Below are positions 34,116 to 44,002 of a DNA stretch of 64,000 nucleotides, one piece after another. Position 1 is the first letter of the stretch; the number at the start of each line of letters is the position of its first letter. This stretch comes from Terriglobus tenax. GTDB lineage: Bacteria > Acidobacteriota > Terriglobia > Terriglobales > Acidobacteriaceae. Both the position numbers and the translations under genes were made by a program. Under the pieces are notes generated by a model. That model worked only from the letters and a program-made list of their open reading frames with translations. It ran no database searches and had not been told where the DNA came from. The stretch is from positions 2,914,001-2,978,000 of the forward strand of contig NZ_JAGSYA010000004.1 of assembly GCF_025685395.1 (NCBI RefSeq), written 5' to 3'.

Positions 34116-35492
34116 ATGCGCACACCCCTACAACTCGCCATTCTTCTCCTCACCGCCACCCTCGCCGCGCAAACCAAGCTCCCACCCATCGTCGCCGCGG
34201 GTGGTGGTGGAGAGATTCGCCCGGAGCAGTACTTCTCCGTCCGGCATCCGTTCGATCAGGGCATTTTCACCAAGGAAGGTAAAGACCTGACCGCGGCGCA
34301 GCGCACGTCCCGCAATGCCGCATGGCGGCGCGAGATCAAAAAGCAGCTCTACGTGCCGGACAGGCTCCCTGCGCTCGAAGCAAAGGTGTGGTCCAGCTTC
34401 TCGCCCATGCCCGGCGTCATTGCCGACCGCGTGACCTACAACACCGCCGATGGCATGAAGGTTCCGGCGATTGTCTACCGGCCAGACCCGAAGCTGTTGA
34501 AGCCGGGGCAGAAGCTTCCCGGTATCGTCATCGTCGATGGCCACGGTGGAGACAAGTTCACCTGGTATTCCTTCTACAGTGGCATGCTCTTCGCCAGGGC
34601 GGGTGCGGTGGCCGTGACGTATGACCCCATCGGAGAGGGGGAGCGCAACGCGCACAAGGCTACCGGGCAAAGCCCTGCGGAGCATGATGCTGCGGTCGAT
34701 CTACCGCACTGGGGCCAGCGTCTCGCAGGCCTGATGCAGGTGGATGTGATGCAGGCGGTCAGCTATCTGCGTTCGTTGCCTCAGGTGGATCCATCGCGCA
34801 TTGGCACCGTGGGTTACTCGATGGGTGCTTTTATCACCGGTATTACCGGGGCGATCGATCCACGTATCCACGCCGTACTGCTCAGTGGCGGAGGCACCTA
34901 TGACGGTGCGCATGAATACTTTGATACCGGCAAGCTTCCCTGCCAGGCTGCGCCATATCGCGCACTTGCGGTTCTCGGGGATCGCGGTCCCATCCTCTAC
35001 ACGCTGAATGCCGAGCGTGGACCCATGTACGCGATGAACGGCGATGCGGACACCGTGATGAAGATGAGTGATCATCCGCCGGCATGGTTTGTCGAGGTGC
35101 GCGAACGAACGATCCGTCTTACGGGAACAGACAAGGGACTCTTCACAACGATCCTCTATCCCGGCATCAGCCATCGCACCAGTTGGGTAAACCTGGACGG
35201 CATGCTGTGGCTCAACCAGCAGTTGCACTTTGCTTTTTGGGATGATGCCGGTCTGCGTGCCGCGGGAACAACACATATTGCCGACTGGATTCACAAGAAC
35301 GATGTCTTCATTCTGAAGAACTATCTGCGTGAAGATCGTGAAGGTGGACTGGATGCCGTAGGCACTGGTTTCCCGGGAATTCCACGTCAGGACCTGATGG
35401 TGCTGAGCGACGAAGAATGGAATCAGCAGAAGAACCAACTTCTGTACGACTCCTGGGCATCGAAGATTCAAGCGCTGGAAAAGGCTCGCTGA
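34116..35492 (+). CDS. Exported alpha/beta-hydrolase (acetyl-esterase/dienelactone-hydrolase-like)
   Basis: This 458-residue protein starts with a signal peptide (LLLTATLAAQ). The nucleophile is Ser235 in GTVGYSMGAF; the oxyanion-region sequence GIVIVDGHGGDKFTWYSF and AVTYDPIGEGERN precede it. His in GISHRTSW is the likely catalytic base. The overall layout resembles prolyl-oligopeptidase-like or acetyl-xylan-esterase-like hydrolases. In this locus a role in removing acetyl or methyl groups from rhamnogalacturonan is plausible, but that is inference. AAGGAG lies 7 bases before the ATG. Confidence 0.75.
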   Translation: MRTPLQLAILLLTATLAAQTKLPPIVAAGGGGEIRPEQYFSVRHPFDQGIFTKEGKDLTAAQRTSRNAAWRREIKKQLYVPDRLPALEAKVWSSFSPMPGVIADRVTYNTADGMKVPAIVYRPDPKLLKPGQKLPGIVIVDGHGGDKFTWYSFYSGMLFARAGAVAVTYDPIGEGERNAHKATGQSPAEHDAAVDLPHWGQRLAGLMQVDVMQAVSYLRSLPQVDPSRIGTVGYSMGAFITGITGAIDPRIHAVLLSGGGTYDGAHEYFDTGKLPCQAAPYRALAVLGDRGPILYTLNAERGPMYAMNGDADTVMKMSDHPPAWFVEVRERTIRLTGTDKGLFTTILYPGISHRTSWVNLDGMLWLNQQLHFAFWDDAGLRAAGTTHIADWIHKNDVFILKNYLREDREGGLDAVGTGFPGIPRQDLMVLSDEEWNQQKNQLLYDSWASKIQALEKAR

Positions 35493-35722
35493 GGGCGGCC
35501 TTCGAAGGGGTGGACATCTGGTTTCCGGCAACGTGAAATTCACGCCGATGGTCATGGAAACCACGCTATGCTTAGTCACGAAGTAGTCAACACTCTTTGC
35601 CGTTAAACAGGTGGGGCCAGTCTGTCCCTTTTTGACTCTGTCGGGGACCGTGTGTGTGTGCGAAACCTGCCGAGTAGATGTGTGTTTTGACCTCAATCCC
35701 CTGCGAACAGGACATCGCTATC

Positions 35723-36721
35723 GTGCTCAAGAACCGAATCCTCCTTCTTACGCTGGCTGTTGCCAGCGCTGCTCCGGTGCAGTTGTGCGCGCAGAACTCG
35801 TCGACCTCAAAGCCTGGTATTCCTGACTGGCCAGCGGGTAGCCAGTCCAATCCCTGCAAAACTCCTATCCCTGGTCAAACGCCCGCTTGCCCTCCGGCTC
35901 AGCAAAGCGGCACTGCTGCGCAACAGAATGCCGTTGCTTCATCGAGCAGCAGTTCTTCGCAGCAGATTACTTCGCGTGTGGAAACTACGGTTCCTGCCAC
36001 GGGAGAGACTGCCGTGAAGCGTCCGGAACTTCTGCGTACCAGCTTCCGCCTGCGTCCCTTCCAGCAGTACGCCGTGGGAGTCAAGTTCAGCCCGCTCGGT
36101 GCAGGTGTTGAGGCAGCTACGCCACTGGCGCAGCACTTGAATCTGCGCATGGGCGCCAACTTTTTCAGCTACAACGGTACCTTTGGTGACAGTGGCTGGA
36201 ACTATGGCGCGAAGCTCGACTTCAAGTCCGGCCAGGTGCAGGTGGACTACTTCCCGTTTCAGCACTTCGGCGGATTCCACGTCAGCCCGGGCATCCTGAT
36301 CCACAAGAACCATGGTTCGGCGGATATCTGGGTCAACGGCGGTCAGCGCTTCGACATGGGCGACGGCACCTACACGAGCGCACCCAGTGATCCTGTGAAA
36401 GGCAATGCCACCTTCAACTACGACCGTTCCGTCGCGCCGATCGTGACTTTCGGTTTCGGCAACCTGATACCGCGCAATGGTCGTCGCTGGAGCATTCCGT
36501 TTGAAATTGGCGGAGTCTTTACCGGCGCACCGAAGTTTGGCCTGAACCTGGATGGAACGGTCTGCGATAACCAGGGCTGCGGCAAAATTTCAGCCGAAGC
36601 AGATGCCCAACGGGATCTGGCCAAGCAGCGCGTCAAGATCCAGAACGACCTCAACGATTACGCTACGGTCTATCCCATCATCTCAATCGGTTTTGCTTGG
36701 AATTTTGGCCGTCGCGACTAA
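35723..36721 (+). CDS. Putative outer-membrane beta-barrel protein
   Basis: This 332-residue protein has a signal peptide (VLKNRILLLTLAVAS to about residue 24, ending QLCAQ), a low-complexity Pro/Ser/Gln-rich segment (about 25-95, including seven consecutive Ser), then alternating beta-strand-like sequence such as YAVGVKFSPLGAGVEAATPL and ending in IGFAWNFGRRD. A barrel of the OmpA/OprB-like size is likely. I chose GTG at 35723 because it begins the signal peptide directly; an ATG at 35678 is in frame. The 230-base upstream gap shows no clear promoter. No function can be given. Confidence 0.6.
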   Translation: MLKNRILLLTLAVASAAPVQLCAQNSSTSKPGIPDWPAGSQSNPCKTPIPGQTPACPPAQQSGTAAQQNAVASSSSSSSQQITSRVETTVPATGETAVKRPELLRTSFRLRPFQQYAVGVKFSPLGAGVEAATPLAQHLNLRMGANFFSYNGTFGDSGWNYGAKLDFKSGQVQVDYFPFQHFGGFHVSPGILIHKNHGSADIWVNGGQRFDMGDGTYTSAPSDPVKGNATFNYDRSVAPIVTFGFGNLIPRNGRRWSIPFEIGGVFTGAPKFGLNLDGTVCDNQGCGKISAEADAQRDLAKQRVKIQNDLNDYATVYPIISIGFAWNFGRRD

Positions 36722-36739
36722 GCGCTCTATGCAGATGCA

Positions 36740-36767
36740 ACAACGCCTCGCACATGCGAGGCGTTGT
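36740..36767. terminator. Bidirectional terminator
   Basis: ACAACGCCTCGCA and TGCGAGGCGTTGT are perfectly complementary over 13 bases around CA, followed by TCGTTT. It lies between the convergent outer-membrane protein gene and rimM. Confidence 0.8.
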
Positions 36768-36771
36768 TCGT

Positions 36772-37320
36772 TTAACCGTTGATCTCGAGCAGTCCATCCG
36801 GCAGCTTCATCTCAATGCGCTTGGCCTGGATGTCCAGCGAGAGGATGTAAGCCTTCACAAAGGGAATCAGCAGCTCGTCCTCACTATGGCTCTTTCGAAC
36901 GACCAGCAGGGATGCGCCTTCGGGCGACTCGTTTTCATGCACCTCGGCGACGGTGCCGATCAGGTTGTCGTGATGGTACAGTTCGCAGCCGATCAAGTCA
37001 GAGACCCAGACGCGATCCTCATCCAGGGGAACACGTTCATCATCCGGCACCAGCACCAGCTTGCCCTGCAGGGTCTCGGCGTCGTTGATGGAGTCAATCC
37101 CTTTCAGCTTCAGCACAACTCGCCCCGCATTGCGTCCCGTGGGGAACCAGTGCTCCTCCAGGGTTGCTGGTGCGGGCTCGCCTTTCGGATTTTCCAACAG
37201 CACGGAGGTGGTGGTTTTGAAGCGTTCCGGAAAGTCTGTCAGCATGTCGGCCAACAGCTCTCCCTTGCGTCCCTGCGGACGCAGTAGGCGGGCAATTGCG
37301 GTGTACGGTGTGTCGGTCAT
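36772..37320 (-). CDS. rimM: Ribosome maturation factor RimM
   Basis: This 182-residue protein assists 30S subunit assembly near the 16S head. An N-terminal RimM barrel (about residues 5-95, IARLLRPQGRKGELLADMLTD) is followed by a PRC-barrel (about 100-175) with VWVSDLIGCELY and ELLIPFVKAYILSLD, a typical C-terminal signature. The gene overlaps the end of dinB by 4 bases and belongs to a fabI-dinB-rimM run. It is separated from trmD, its common partner. Confidence 0.9.
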   Translation of the reverse strand: MTDTPYTAIARLLRPQGRKGELLADMLTDFPERFKTTTSVLLENPKGEPAPATLEEHWFPTGRNAGRVVLKLKGIDSINDAETLQGKLVLVPDDERVPLDEDRVWVSDLIGCELYHHDNLIGTVAEVHENESPEGASLLVVRKSHSEDELLIPFVKAYILSLDIQAKRIEMKLPDGLLEING

Positions 37321-37826
37321 CCCAGGTTGATCGGTTCGTCCGCTGACGGGCCATACAAGCCCGGAATCGGAATGTTCAGGAGGCGCAGATAGACGCCAAG
37401 CTGTGCGCGGTGATGCACCAGGTGATTGAAGAACATGGTGCGGTAGGCAAGAATGCGGCTGCCTTTGAAGAAGACCCGGTCATGGAATTGCAGCTGCCAC
37501 GGCTGCTCCATCTCTTCATCGGAGATGGCCTCAAGAATCGAGCGGGTTTTCGCAGAGGTTTCGGAAAAAATGGCTGCAGCCTGCGTCGCACCTTCATAGG
37601 GGAAGCTCGGTGGTCTCTGCTGGCCGGTGTCGAGGGTCTGGGTGCTCAGAATCATTGCGCCGAAGCCAGGCAGGGCAGCCACATGCATGGCCAGCTTGCC
37701 CAACTCCATCGACTTTTCGTGCGGCTTCCAGGTGGCTTTGTCTGCCGCCGGAAGCCGTTCAAAAAGACGCTGTGTGCTTCTGACCTCAGCGTCGTAATCC
37801 GCCAGCAGAACCTGTGCGATGCGCAT
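37317..37826 (-). CDS. DinB-family protein
   Basis: This 169-residue four-helix-bundle protein has the DinB/YfiT-like pattern: an N-terminal LLADYDAEVRSTQRLFERLP, KSMELGKLAMHVA with a metal-ligand His, and a C-terminal FFNHLVHHRAQLGVYLRLL with two further His. Such proteins bind metal and in some bacteria act as thiol-dependent transferases. The gene lies 10 bases after fabI and overlaps rimM by 4 bases, so all three are probably co-transcribed. The specific function is unknown. Confidence 0.8.
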   Translation of the reverse strand: MRIAQVLLADYDAEVRSTQRLFERLPAADKATWKPHEKSMELGKLAMHVAALPGFGAMILSTQTLDTGQQRPPSFPYEGATQAAAIFSETSAKTRSILEAISDEEMEQPWQLQFHDRVFFKGSRILAYRTMFFNHLVHHRAQLGVYLRLLNIPIPGLYGPSADEPINLG

Positions 37827-37836
37827 GATGCGATCC

Positions 37837-38604
37837 CTACATTCCGGTGATGTTGTAGCCGCAGTCCACGTACGTAATCTCGCCGGTGATGGCGCTGGCC
37901 AGCGGAGAGCACAGGAACAGTGCAGCGCCGCCTACTTCGAGCTGGTCCACGTTGCGGTGCAGCGGAGCACGCTCGGTGACGGTGTCGAGGATCTTGGTGA
38001 AGTCGCCGATGCCGCGCGCGGCCAGCGTCTTGATGGGCCCGGCGGAGATCGCATTCACGCGGATGTTCTTCGGTCCGAGCGAAGCTGCCAGGTAACGCAC
38101 CGTGGCTTCCAGGGCCGCCTTGGCTACGCCCATCACGTTGTAGTTCGGGAAGACCTTCTCCGCGCCATAGTAGCTCAGCGTCAGAATGGCGCCGCCCTCG
38201 GTCATCAGCGGCATGGCCGCGCGCGACACGGCAATCAGCGTGTAGACGCTGACGTCCTGCGCAATGCGGAAGCCTTCGCGGCTGGTGTAGATAAAGTCGT
38301 TCTTGATCTCGTCGGCCGGAGCATACGCAACGGCGTGGACCAGGATGTCGATCTTGCCGAAGTCGTTCTTGAAGGCCTCAAAGGTGGTCTCGATCTCGGC
38401 GTCGATGGAGAGATCGCACTGGTAGGCCTTGGCGTTCTTCAGATCAGGCAGAAGAGCGTCGGCTTCCTTCTTCAGGCGCTCGTTCTGGTAGCAGAGGGCG
38501 ATGGTCGCGCCTGCCTCGGAGAGCTTCTGGGCAATGCCCCAGGCAATGCTGCGTTTATTGGCCAGGCCGAAGATAACGGCCACTTTGCCTGTCAAATCAA
38601 TCAT
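37837..38604 (-). CDS. fabI: Enoyl-[acyl-carrier-protein] reductase FabI
   Basis: This 255-residue Rossmann-fold enzyme catalyses the last reduction of each fatty-acid elongation cycle using NADH. The cofactor-binding motif GLANKRSIAWGIA lies at about residues 13-25. The catalytic set is Tyr145 (LSYYGAEK), Tyr155 (PNYNVMG) and Lys162. The length equals that of enterobacterial FabI. Gly93 of E. coli corresponds to Ala in AVAYAP; this region contacts triclosan, so sensitivity may differ, but that is inference. It begins the fabI-dinB-rimM run. Confidence 0.95.
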   Translation of the reverse strand: MIDLTGKVAVIFGLANKRSIAWGIAQKLSEAGATIALCYQNERLKKEADALLPDLKNAKAYQCDLSIDAEIETTFEAFKNDFGKIDILVHAVAYAPADEIKNDFIYTSREGFRIAQDVSVYTLIAVSRAAMPLMTEGGAILTLSYYGAEKVFPNYNVMGVAKAALEATVRYLAASLGPKNIRVNAISAGPIKTLAARGIGDFTKILDTVTERAPLHRNVDQLEVGGAALFLCSPLASAITGEITYVDCGYNITGM

Positions 38605-38663
38605 GAGGGTTTTATCCTTTCCCGTTGGTTAGGGTATCAGGATCGGTGCGGTAGGATTGCACC

Positions 38664-39635
38664 ATGTTGAGACGTCTTCTGATCCTGCTCTTCTGTACGG
38701 CATTGTCGGCTATTGGATATGCCCAAAACAACATTTCGAGTCAGTTTTACGAGATGCAGGAAGCTTTCAATCAGGCTTACAGCAAGCCATGGCACCGCAT
38801 CGTCAGCTTTGAAATGAGTAACGCTGAGGGAGAGATAACCTCTGGTACGGTCGACGAGAAGACATATTCTCGCGTGGAAAGCTCGCTGACGGTTACAGGA
38901 GGCATCAACCTTACAAAGGTAAAGCACTCATCTGCTGTTTACGTAACCGGACAGGATGCTCCGTATCTGCTAAAGCTGGCACTTACCATGCTTACACAGC
39001 TCCAGATGTCTTACAGCACTCCTTCGCGACTGGAGCCGGTTAGTCCGCTGAAAGGCGCCCCAGACTTCTCTTGTTTCACAGCACGCGAACCCACAGAAGT
39101 TTTCTGCCGCGATAAGAAACTGCCGATGATTCGCGTCATCAGAGCCAGAAATCTCTTCATTATGTTCAATCGTATCGGTAAATTCCGAGATCAGTATGTT
39201 CCGTTACGTATCGAGATGGCTGTAAACGGAAAGGTCTTGATGAAGATGAATGTTGAAAAGCTTGAAGAACTCGATCCTTCTGGAGCTTCATCTGTCGCCG
39301 TCCCACCCGGCGCTCGACCTGTGAGTGAGAGTTTGATGTTAACCTTTGGGATCACCCGTCAACAGATCAAGGGTGCTGTCCCGTCCTATCCCCTCGGAGC
39401 GCAAAGCCAGCAGGATTCAGGTGATGTTCTGATTGCAGCTCACATTGATGAATCTGGAGCGGTATCCGCTCTTGAGCCTGTGTCGAGCCCGTCTCTATTC
39501 CTCACGAAATCAGCTATGACGGCTCTCAGCACGTGGAAATTCGCCTCTGTGTATGAGGCAGGGGGTCCATCTGATATCGATACGCTTTTCACGTTGCAGT
39601 ATGTGATACCCAAAGCCTACAAATTCAAGCAGTAA
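38664..39635 (+). CDS. Exported protein with TonB-C-like C-terminal domain
   Basis: This 323-residue protein has a signal peptide ending at GYAQ (residue about 21). The first 220 residues show no family I recognise. The last 85 (SYPLGAQSQQDSGDVLIAAHIDESG, then ALEPVSSPSLFLTKSAMTALSTWKF) fit the TonB C-terminal fold, where a variable loop precedes the WKF strand. There is no N-terminal anchoring helix or proline-rich spacer, so it is not a classic TonB. It is divergent from fabI (59-base gap). Its base composition looks slightly lower in GC than neighbours. Confidence 0.6.
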   Translation: MLRRLLILLFCTALSAIGYAQNNISSQFYEMQEAFNQAYSKPWHRIVSFEMSNAEGEITSGTVDEKTYSRVESSLTVTGGINLTKVKHSSAVYVTGQDAPYLLKLALTMLTQLQMSYSTPSRLEPVSPLKGAPDFSCFTAREPTEVFCRDKKLPMIRVIRARNLFIMFNRIGKFRDQYVPLRIEMAVNGKVLMKMNVEKLEELDPSGASSVAVPPGARPVSESLMLTFGITRQQIKGAVPSYPLGAQSQQDSGDVLIAAHIDESGAVSALEPVSSPSLFLTKSAMTALSTWKFASVYEAGGPSDIDTLFTLQYVIPKAYKFKQ

Positions 39636-39649
39636 ATTTTCAACACACT

Positions 39650-42184
39650 CTATTGCTGTGGCGGCGGCGGCTGCGGCTTCTTGTCGCCTCCGCCACCAAA
39701 CACCTTCTGAAAGAAGTTCTTCTTCTTGGGTTCTTCCGCGGTGGGATTCGGCGGAGCTCCAGGAGTTGTGCTGGCCGGCGGTTGCTGTTGCTGCTGTTCC
39801 TCCTGCTGCTGTTGCGGCGACTGACCAATGCCCAGCATCTTCTGGAAGAAGCCGCGTTGGTCCTCGCCCATGCGGGAGCAGGTGTCGTGTGGCTCGGTTC
39901 CGGCCAGGAAGGCGGCCGAATACGAGTTCGGGCAGCTTGAGTCCGACAGCAGGTTGGTGTTCTTGTCCAGCCGCTCCACCACCACGCCATCGGGATAGCT
40001 GAAGGGCTTCATGTCACTGTACTGCGGCAGCTTGATGGCGCGGTTCATGAACTCCGCCCAGATGGGTGCGGCAGCCAGCGCGCCGGCCAGTTTTACGTCG
40101 GTGTAGTCGTCGTTGCCGACCCACACAATGCAGATCAGGTTCGAGGTGTAGCCAGCAAACCATGCATCGTGGCTGGTGCCGGTCTTACCCGCAGCTGGAG
40201 CCATGAAGCCGCGCTTGCGCGTCTCATAGCCATAGCCGAAGTTCATGACGCCTTCCATCAGCGAAGTGGAGAGCGCCGCGGCACGCGGGTCCATCACCTG
40301 GCGAGCCTCAGGAGCGAAGTCGGCCACAATGTCACCATTGGTGTTGCGCACGCTGGCCAGCGTCCACGGGTTCAGGTGAACACCGTTATTGGCAAAGACC
40401 GTGTAGGCGCCCGCCATGTCCAGCGGCGTGGCGTCGTAGGAGCCCAGCGAAACGGCCGGTGTTCCACGTGCAGCCAGGATGCCTGACTGACGCGCCAGAG
40501 CAGCCACATTTTCAAAGCCCACAAGCTGGCCCAGCGAGATGGTCGCATTGTTCAGCGAGTGCGCCAGTGCGTAAATCGCCGTTACTGAGCCGTGATATTC
40601 GTCCTTGTAGTTGCCGGGCGTGTAGGTCTGGCGGCCATTGTCAAAGGTGAAGGTGGTCGGCACATCGTCCAGCATCGTGGTCGCGGTGAAGATGCCCTTA
40701 TCGCCCAGCGTTTGCCCGTTGATGCTCGTGTTGTACGCAGCCGCGTAGACAAACGGCTTGAAGATCGATCCCGTCGGACGCTTGGAGGTTGCGTGGTTCA
40801 ACTGCGAGACGCCGTAATTGCGTCCGCCCACCATCGCCAGCACCTGCCCGGTGTGCGGGTTCAGAGCCACCAGGGAAACCTGTGGCCAGGTAATGGGGCT
40901 GTTGCCACGGTGCTGCTTGCGTACCATCTCATCAACGTTCTGCATGCCCACGGCGACTGCCTCTGACGCCGCGCGCTGCAGGTCAGGGTCAAGCGAGGTA
41001 TAGATGCGCAGCGACTGGTGCGAGATCTCCTGGTCGCCAATGCGCTGCACCAGCGCGTCATGCACGACATCGACAAAGTACGGAGCTTCGCTGGCATCCA
41101 CATTCGGCGGAGCCAGACGAATCGGCTCGGCTTTGGCGCGTTCCGCCTGGCTGGCCGTGATGGCATTGATTTCCACCATCGAATCCAGCACGATGTTACG
41201 GCGCTCCATCACGCGCTCAGGATGCTTATATGGGTTGAAGTAGCTGGGCCGCTGAATCATGCCGGCCAGCATGGCGCATTCAGCCAGATCGAGCTGTTTC
41301 AGGTCCTTGCCGAAGTATGCCTGCGATGCTTCCCCAAAGCCGTTGACGGCGAAGCTGCCGCGTTGCCCCAGGGGAATCTGATTGGCGTACATCTCAAAGA
41401 TCTGCTGCTTGCTGAAACGTGCTTCCAACTGAAAGCTGATCAGGATCTCGATCAGCTTGCGCTTGATGTGCTTTTCCGGCGTCAGAAAGAAGCCACGGGC
41501 AAGCTGCTGCGTCAGAGTCGATCCGCCGCAGGCCTTGCGACCACTCAGGATGTCCTGCACGCCGCACTTCAGGGTACGCGCATAGTTGATGCCGCCATGC
41601 TCAAAGAACTGGCGGTCTTCAATCGCTGTAACCGCCTGCACCATGCGCTCGGGAATGTCCTTGTAGGTCACCAGGCGGCGCTTGATGCGGTTCTTGTCCT
41701 CGGACAGGCCGGTAATCAGCAGCGGCTCCAACTCATAGCCACGCAGCGCCACGCCATTCTCGGCGGTAATGGACTGCACCGTGCCGCCGGAGGTGTTGAC
41801 GGTTGCGCCGTCGGTGGAATGGAAGCTGTGCGCTCCGGGCTTAATCAGGATGTTGTCGCCGCGCAGTTGGAAGGTGCCCATCTGCGGGTTGTTGTTATAG
41901 CCAGCCTGGCGGAGCTCCTGCGCAATAACCGCGGCGGTCAACTTCTGCCCGGGGCGCACCTCGCGTGGCGCGGCAAACACCTGGGAGGTGTTGGTGAACA
42001 TTGGCCCGGCGTTCAGCCGGTCATCCACAATCTTCTGGTACCGGAAGTAGTAGTACCCGAAGACCGCAAAGAAAAGCAGCAACAGCGCCGAGCAGCCAAT
42101 CAGAGCTGCCCGAAGGATACGGATTCCCAGCGAGTGCCGGGAGCCAGAGCGGCTGTTGCCGCCAATCTTTACTTTTACGGCCAT
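39650..42184 (-). CDS. Bifunctional penicillin-binding protein, PBP1b-like
   Basis: This 844-residue enzyme polymerises and cross-links peptidoglycan in the periplasm. A membrane anchor covers residues 24-46. A UB2H-like segment (about 70-150) resembles that of PBP1b. The GT51 domain has catalytic Glu189 in TAIEDRQFFEHGG. The transpeptidase domain has Ser473 in TGSIFKPF and AAGKTGTSHDAWF further on. The C-terminus is a disordered Gln/Pro-rich tail (about 780-844) ending GGGGDKKPQPPPPQQ. It lies 9 bases after proS, in the same direction. Confidence 0.92.
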   Translation of the reverse strand: MAVKVKIGGNSRSGSRHSLGIRILRAALIGCSALLLLFFAVFGYYYFRYQKIVDDRLNAGPMFTNTSQVFAAPREVRPGQKLTAAVIAQELRQAGYNNNPQMGTFQLRGDNILIKPGAHSFHSTDGATVNTSGGTVQSITAENGVALRGYELEPLLITGLSEDKNRIKRRLVTYKDIPERMVQAVTAIEDRQFFEHGGINYARTLKCGVQDILSGRKACGGSTLTQQLARGFFLTPEKHIKRKLIEILISFQLEARFSKQQIFEMYANQIPLGQRGSFAVNGFGEASQAYFGKDLKQLDLAECAMLAGMIQRPSYFNPYKHPERVMERRNIVLDSMVEINAITASQAERAKAEPIRLAPPNVDASEAPYFVDVVHDALVQRIGDQEISHQSLRIYTSLDPDLQRAASEAVAVGMQNVDEMVRKQHRGNSPITWPQVSLVALNPHTGQVLAMVGGRNYGVSQLNHATSKRPTGSIFKPFVYAAAYNTSINGQTLGDKGIFTATTMLDDVPTTFTFDNGRQTYTPGNYKDEYHGSVTAIYALAHSLNNATISLGQLVGFENVAALARQSGILAARGTPAVSLGSYDATPLDMAGAYTVFANNGVHLNPWTLASVRNTNGDIVADFAPEARQVMDPRAAALSTSLMEGVMNFGYGYETRKRGFMAPAAGKTGTSHDAWFAGYTSNLICIVWVGNDDYTDVKLAGALAAAPIWAEFMNRAIKLPQYSDMKPFSYPDGVVVERLDKNTNLLSDSSCPNSYSAAFLAGTEPHDTCSRMGEDQRGFFQKMLGIGQSPQQQQEEQQQQQPPASTTPGAPPNPTAEEPKKKNFFQKVFGGGGDKKPQPPPPQQ

Positions 42185-42193
42185 AGGCGTTCT

Positions 42194-43939
42194 CTACTTA
42201 GACGCAGATTCCCGCGCCTGCGACAGTGCAGACGCAACTTCGTCAACAGCAACATCTACGGTTTCGTTGGACAGGCGGTTCACCAGCTCCACCTTGCCCT
42301 CGGCCAGTTTCTTGCCAATGTTGATACGGAAGGGGATACCGACCAGATCGGCGTCCTTGAACTTCACGCCGGCCCGCTCGTCACGGTCATCCAGCAGGGT
42401 GTCGAAGCCGGCCTTATCCAGCGCTTCGGCAACCTGCTCCCCGGCCACACGCAGGGCGTCGTCGCCCACGTTGGTCACGGTGACCACCACCTCAAACGGT
42501 GCAATCGACGGCGGCATGGCGTAGCTGATCTCGCCCCTGGCATCGACACCACGGTTGGCGGCCGACTGCTCAATGGCGGAGGTCAGAATCCGCTCGATGC
42601 CAATGCCGTAGCAGCCCATGATCGGCGTCACTTCCTTGCCATCGCGGTCCAGCACACTGGCGCCCATGGAGAGGGTGTATTTGTTGCCGAGCTTGAAGAT
42701 ATGGCCAATCTCAACCGCGCGGCCCAGCTTCAGAGGTGTTCCGCACTGCGGGCAGGGCTCGCCTTCGTTGATGTTGCGCACATCGGCTACCAGCGTTGGC
42801 TTGAAGTCCTTGCCCGGCGTGATATTACGCAGGTGGAAGCCTTCCTTGTTCGCTCCCGCGATCAGGTTCTTGCGGCCTTCCAGCGAAGCATCCAGGATCA
42901 CGTGATCAGCCTTGACTCCAATCGGACCAAGGAAGCCCGCAGGTGCGCCAAACGCCGCCAGAATCTCTTCCGCAACCATCGGACGAAGCTCTCCGCCGCC
43001 CACCGCCGCCGAGACCTTCGCCTCGTTCAACTGGTGATCGCCGCGCAGGAAGACAACCACGGTCTTCGACTTGCCATCCGGCGTGGTCACAACCATGGCC
43101 ATCGTCTTGATCTGGTAAACCGGCTCCACCTTCAGGAACGCGCCGACCTCATCGATGGTGCGTTGTGTGGGTGTTGCGACCTCCTCGATCGCGCCATCGG
43201 CAAGCTCGGCCACAGCGGTCAGCGTGCTGGTCGCCTTCTCAAGATTGGCCGCGTAGTGGCCGTTCGGGCAGCTTGCAATCAGGTCTTCCCCGGCATCGGT
43301 GTAGACCATGAACTCCTGGCTTGCCGATCCGCCCATGGCGCCCGAGTCCGCCTCGACGGCGACAAAGTCCAGGCCGCAGCGCTTGAAGATCCGGCGGTAG
43401 GCGCGGTCGTGCTTGTCGTAGCTCTCGTCCAGGCTGGCCGTGTCCATATCGAAGGAGTAAGAGTCCTTCATCGTGAACTGACGCACGCGCAGCAGGCCAC
43501 TCTTCGGGCGGGGCTCGTCACGGAACTTGGTCTGGATCTGGTACCAGATCTGCGGCAGCTGCTTGTAGCTGCGCAGCTCCTTGCGGGCAATCTCGGTCAT
43601 CACCTCTTCGTGGGTCATGCCCAGGCAAAGATCCGCTCCCTTGCGGTCCTTCAGGCGGAACATGTTCTCGCCCATCACGGACCAGCGGCCGCTGGCCTCC
43701 CATACCTCGCGTGGGTTCAGCGCGGGCAGGAAGAACTCCTGGCCGATCGTGTCCATCTCCTCGCGGACAATGGAGATGATCTTGTTGACAGACCGGTTTC
43801 CGAGAAACAGGTAGCTGTAGATGCCCGCACCCAGCTGGCGGACATAACCGGCGCGCAGAAGAAGCTTATGGCTGGCCACTTCGGCATCCGCCGGGGCCTC
43901 GCGCAGGGTCGGAATAAAGAGCTTTGACCAACGTTGCAT
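42194..43939 (-). CDS. proS: Prolyl-tRNA synthetase (bacterial type)
   Basis: This 581-residue class II synthetase charges tRNA-Pro. The N-terminus [35 protein letters not shown] (residues 1-35) is typical. Motif 2 lies around [26 protein letters not shown], and motif 3 around [17 protein letters not shown]. An insertion editing domain is present between them ([19 protein letters not shown] region), as in E. coli-type enzymes that deacylate Ala-tRNA-Pro. The ATG at 43939 is the family start; the frame is open further upstream but overlaps the divergent STAS gene. Confidence 0.95.
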   Translation of the reverse strand: MQRWSKLFIPTLREAPADAEVASHKLLLRAGYVRQLGAGIYSYLFLGNRSVNKIISIVREEMDTIGQEFFLPALNPREVWEASGRWSVMGENMFRLKDRKGADLCLGMTHEEVMTEIARKELRSYKQLPQIWYQIQTKFRDEPRPKSGLLRVRQFTMKDSYSFDMDTASLDESYDKHDRAYRRIFKRCGLDFVAVEADSGAMGGSASQEFMVYTDAGEDLIASCPNGHYAANLEKATSTLTAVAELADGAIEEVATPTQRTIDEVGAFLKVEPVYQIKTMAMVVTTPDGKSKTVVVFLRGDHQLNEAKVSAAVGGGELRPMVAEEILAAFGAPAGFLGPIGVKADHVILDASLEGRKNLIAGANKEGFHLRNITPGKDFKPTLVADVRNINEGEPCPQCGTPLKLGRAVEIGHIFKLGNKYTLSMGASVLDRDGKEVTPIMGCYGIGIERILTSAIEQSAANRGVDARGEISYAMPPSIAPFEVVVTVTNVGDDALRVAGEQVAEALDKAGFDTLLDDRDERAGVKFKDADLVGIPFRINIGKKLAEGKVELVNRLSNETVDVAVDEVASALSQARESASK

Positions 43940-44002
43940 AGGGTTTGATTGTATCGAAGCAAAGTGCGCGAAAAACGATTCCTGCGGGCGTATGTCACTG
44001 CT

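Noticed and set aside
36740-36767. Perfect 13-bp palindrome considered as an operator
   Set aside because: It lies between two convergent genes, far from any start codon, so a bidirectional terminator is the better explanation.
41018-43927. Open frame of 969 codons on the + strand
   Set aside because: It is antisense to the PBP1b-like gene and proS, both of which have clear catalytic motifs.
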